In this document: one piece after another, positions 63,897 through 64,000 of the stretch | Layout: every line of letters begins with the position of its first letter | Position numbering within the stretch: the first letter of the stretch is position 1 | Assembly (NCBI GenBank): GCA_947476195.1 | Contig: CANJPT010000001.1 | Location: forward strand, 1 to 64,000 | Origin: Lewinellaceae bacterium | Lineage (GTDB): Bacteria > Bacteroidota > Bacteroidia > Chitinophagales > Saprospiraceae | Direction of reading: 5' to 3' | DNA: 64,000 bases | The notes under the pieces: generated by a model | The model's database searches: none | Told to the model about the DNA's origin: nothing | Seen by the model: only the letters and a program-made list of their open reading frames with translations | Translations under genes and position numbers: made by a program

Positions 63897-64000
63897 ATGA
63901 AAAACAAAGGACTTTTACTCTTGTTGGGCTATTTGCTCTTCACGCTTGGCATTACATCGGTCGTCATGGAGCTGGTAGGCACCCATTGGTATTTTCTGGC
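63897..64000 (+). CDS. Start of a membrane protein, cut by the window edge
   Basis: An ATG at 63897 opens a frame of at least 34 codons that runs off the end. It begins MKNKGLLLLLGYLLFTLGIT and continues SVVMELVGTHWYFL, a clear N-terminal transmembrane helix. Similar short starts are seen in small Bacteroidota membrane proteins. Nothing more can be said. Confidence 0.5.
   Translation, partial: MKNKGLLLLLGYLLFTLGITSVVMELVGTHWYFL

Noticed and set aside
1-64000. CRISPR array, prophage, intact insertion sequence or rRNA operon
   Set aside because: I saw no regularly spaced repeats with spacers, no transposase or integrase motifs and no rRNA sequence.

Overview
The window reads as chromosome of a free-living member of the Bacteroidota, most likely the Saprospiria/Chitinophagia side (Haliscomenobacter/Lewinella-like). 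The evidence is a full set of phylum hallmarks: type IX secretion (T9SS) parts and cargo (PorP/SprF, a PorE-like OmpA protein, PorD, type A and type B C-terminal sorting domains), TAnnTTTG-type -7 promoter elements, a TonB receptor with a carboxypeptidase-regulatory-like domain, a CarB that lacks its C-terminal MGS domain, and the coaBC-porD gene pair. No plasmid or phage genes, CRISPR array or intact insertion sequence were seen. The species assignment is inference.

Layout. (1) 1-4430, plus strand: a polyprenyl-phosphate-sugar-synthase-like glycosyltransferase, an aldo/keto reductase and a TMTC/PMT-like membrane glycosyltransferase with TPRs. (2) 4676-22882, minus strand: the most striking block. 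It holds a 2899-residue HYR adhesin with cohesin-like and dockerin-like modules and a type A sorting domain, an 1805-residue HYR/cohesin-like protein with a type B sorting domain, PorP/SprF, an OmpA/PD40/SPOR protein and a ferredoxin. (3) 23699-33000: carB, a small basic protein, a fatty-acid desaturase, an unusual pyruvate kinase-like enzyme and a TonB-dependent receptor. (4) 33116-44707: a decayed gene, a secreted M28 peptidase, a RibF-glycosyltransferase fusion, an RluA-family pseudouridine synthase, an ScfR-like regulator, a LysE exporter, a fatty-acid-hydroxylase family protein, an FtsX-like permease, small envelope proteins and IscA. (5) 45258-50583: dnaA, an ECF sigma factor with a membrane/beta-barrel partner, a GH3 remnant, a His-rich lipoprotein and a secreted T9SS cargo. 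(6) 50685-60320, minus strand: a TPR/PD40/triple-SPOR protein, tRNA-Leu, hscB, rseP, porD, coaBC and pckA. (7) 60860-64000: a LolA-like protein, a thiolase, a DUF58 protein and a truncated gene at the edge.

How the parts fit. At least four predicted T9SS cargos and four predicted T9SS or periplasmic envelope parts lie within 64 kb. The adhesin block is the best candidate for an undescribed system: one surface protein carries several cohesin-like modules, its neighbour carries a dockerin-like segment plus two cohesin-like modules, and the probable secretion/anchoring partners lie just downstream. This suggests a self-assembling surface scaffold, which is inference from domain content. The intergenic DNA carries several families of perfect or near-perfect palindromes and a 50-bp repeat, present once alone and twice as an inverted pair that looks like a small non-autonomous element.
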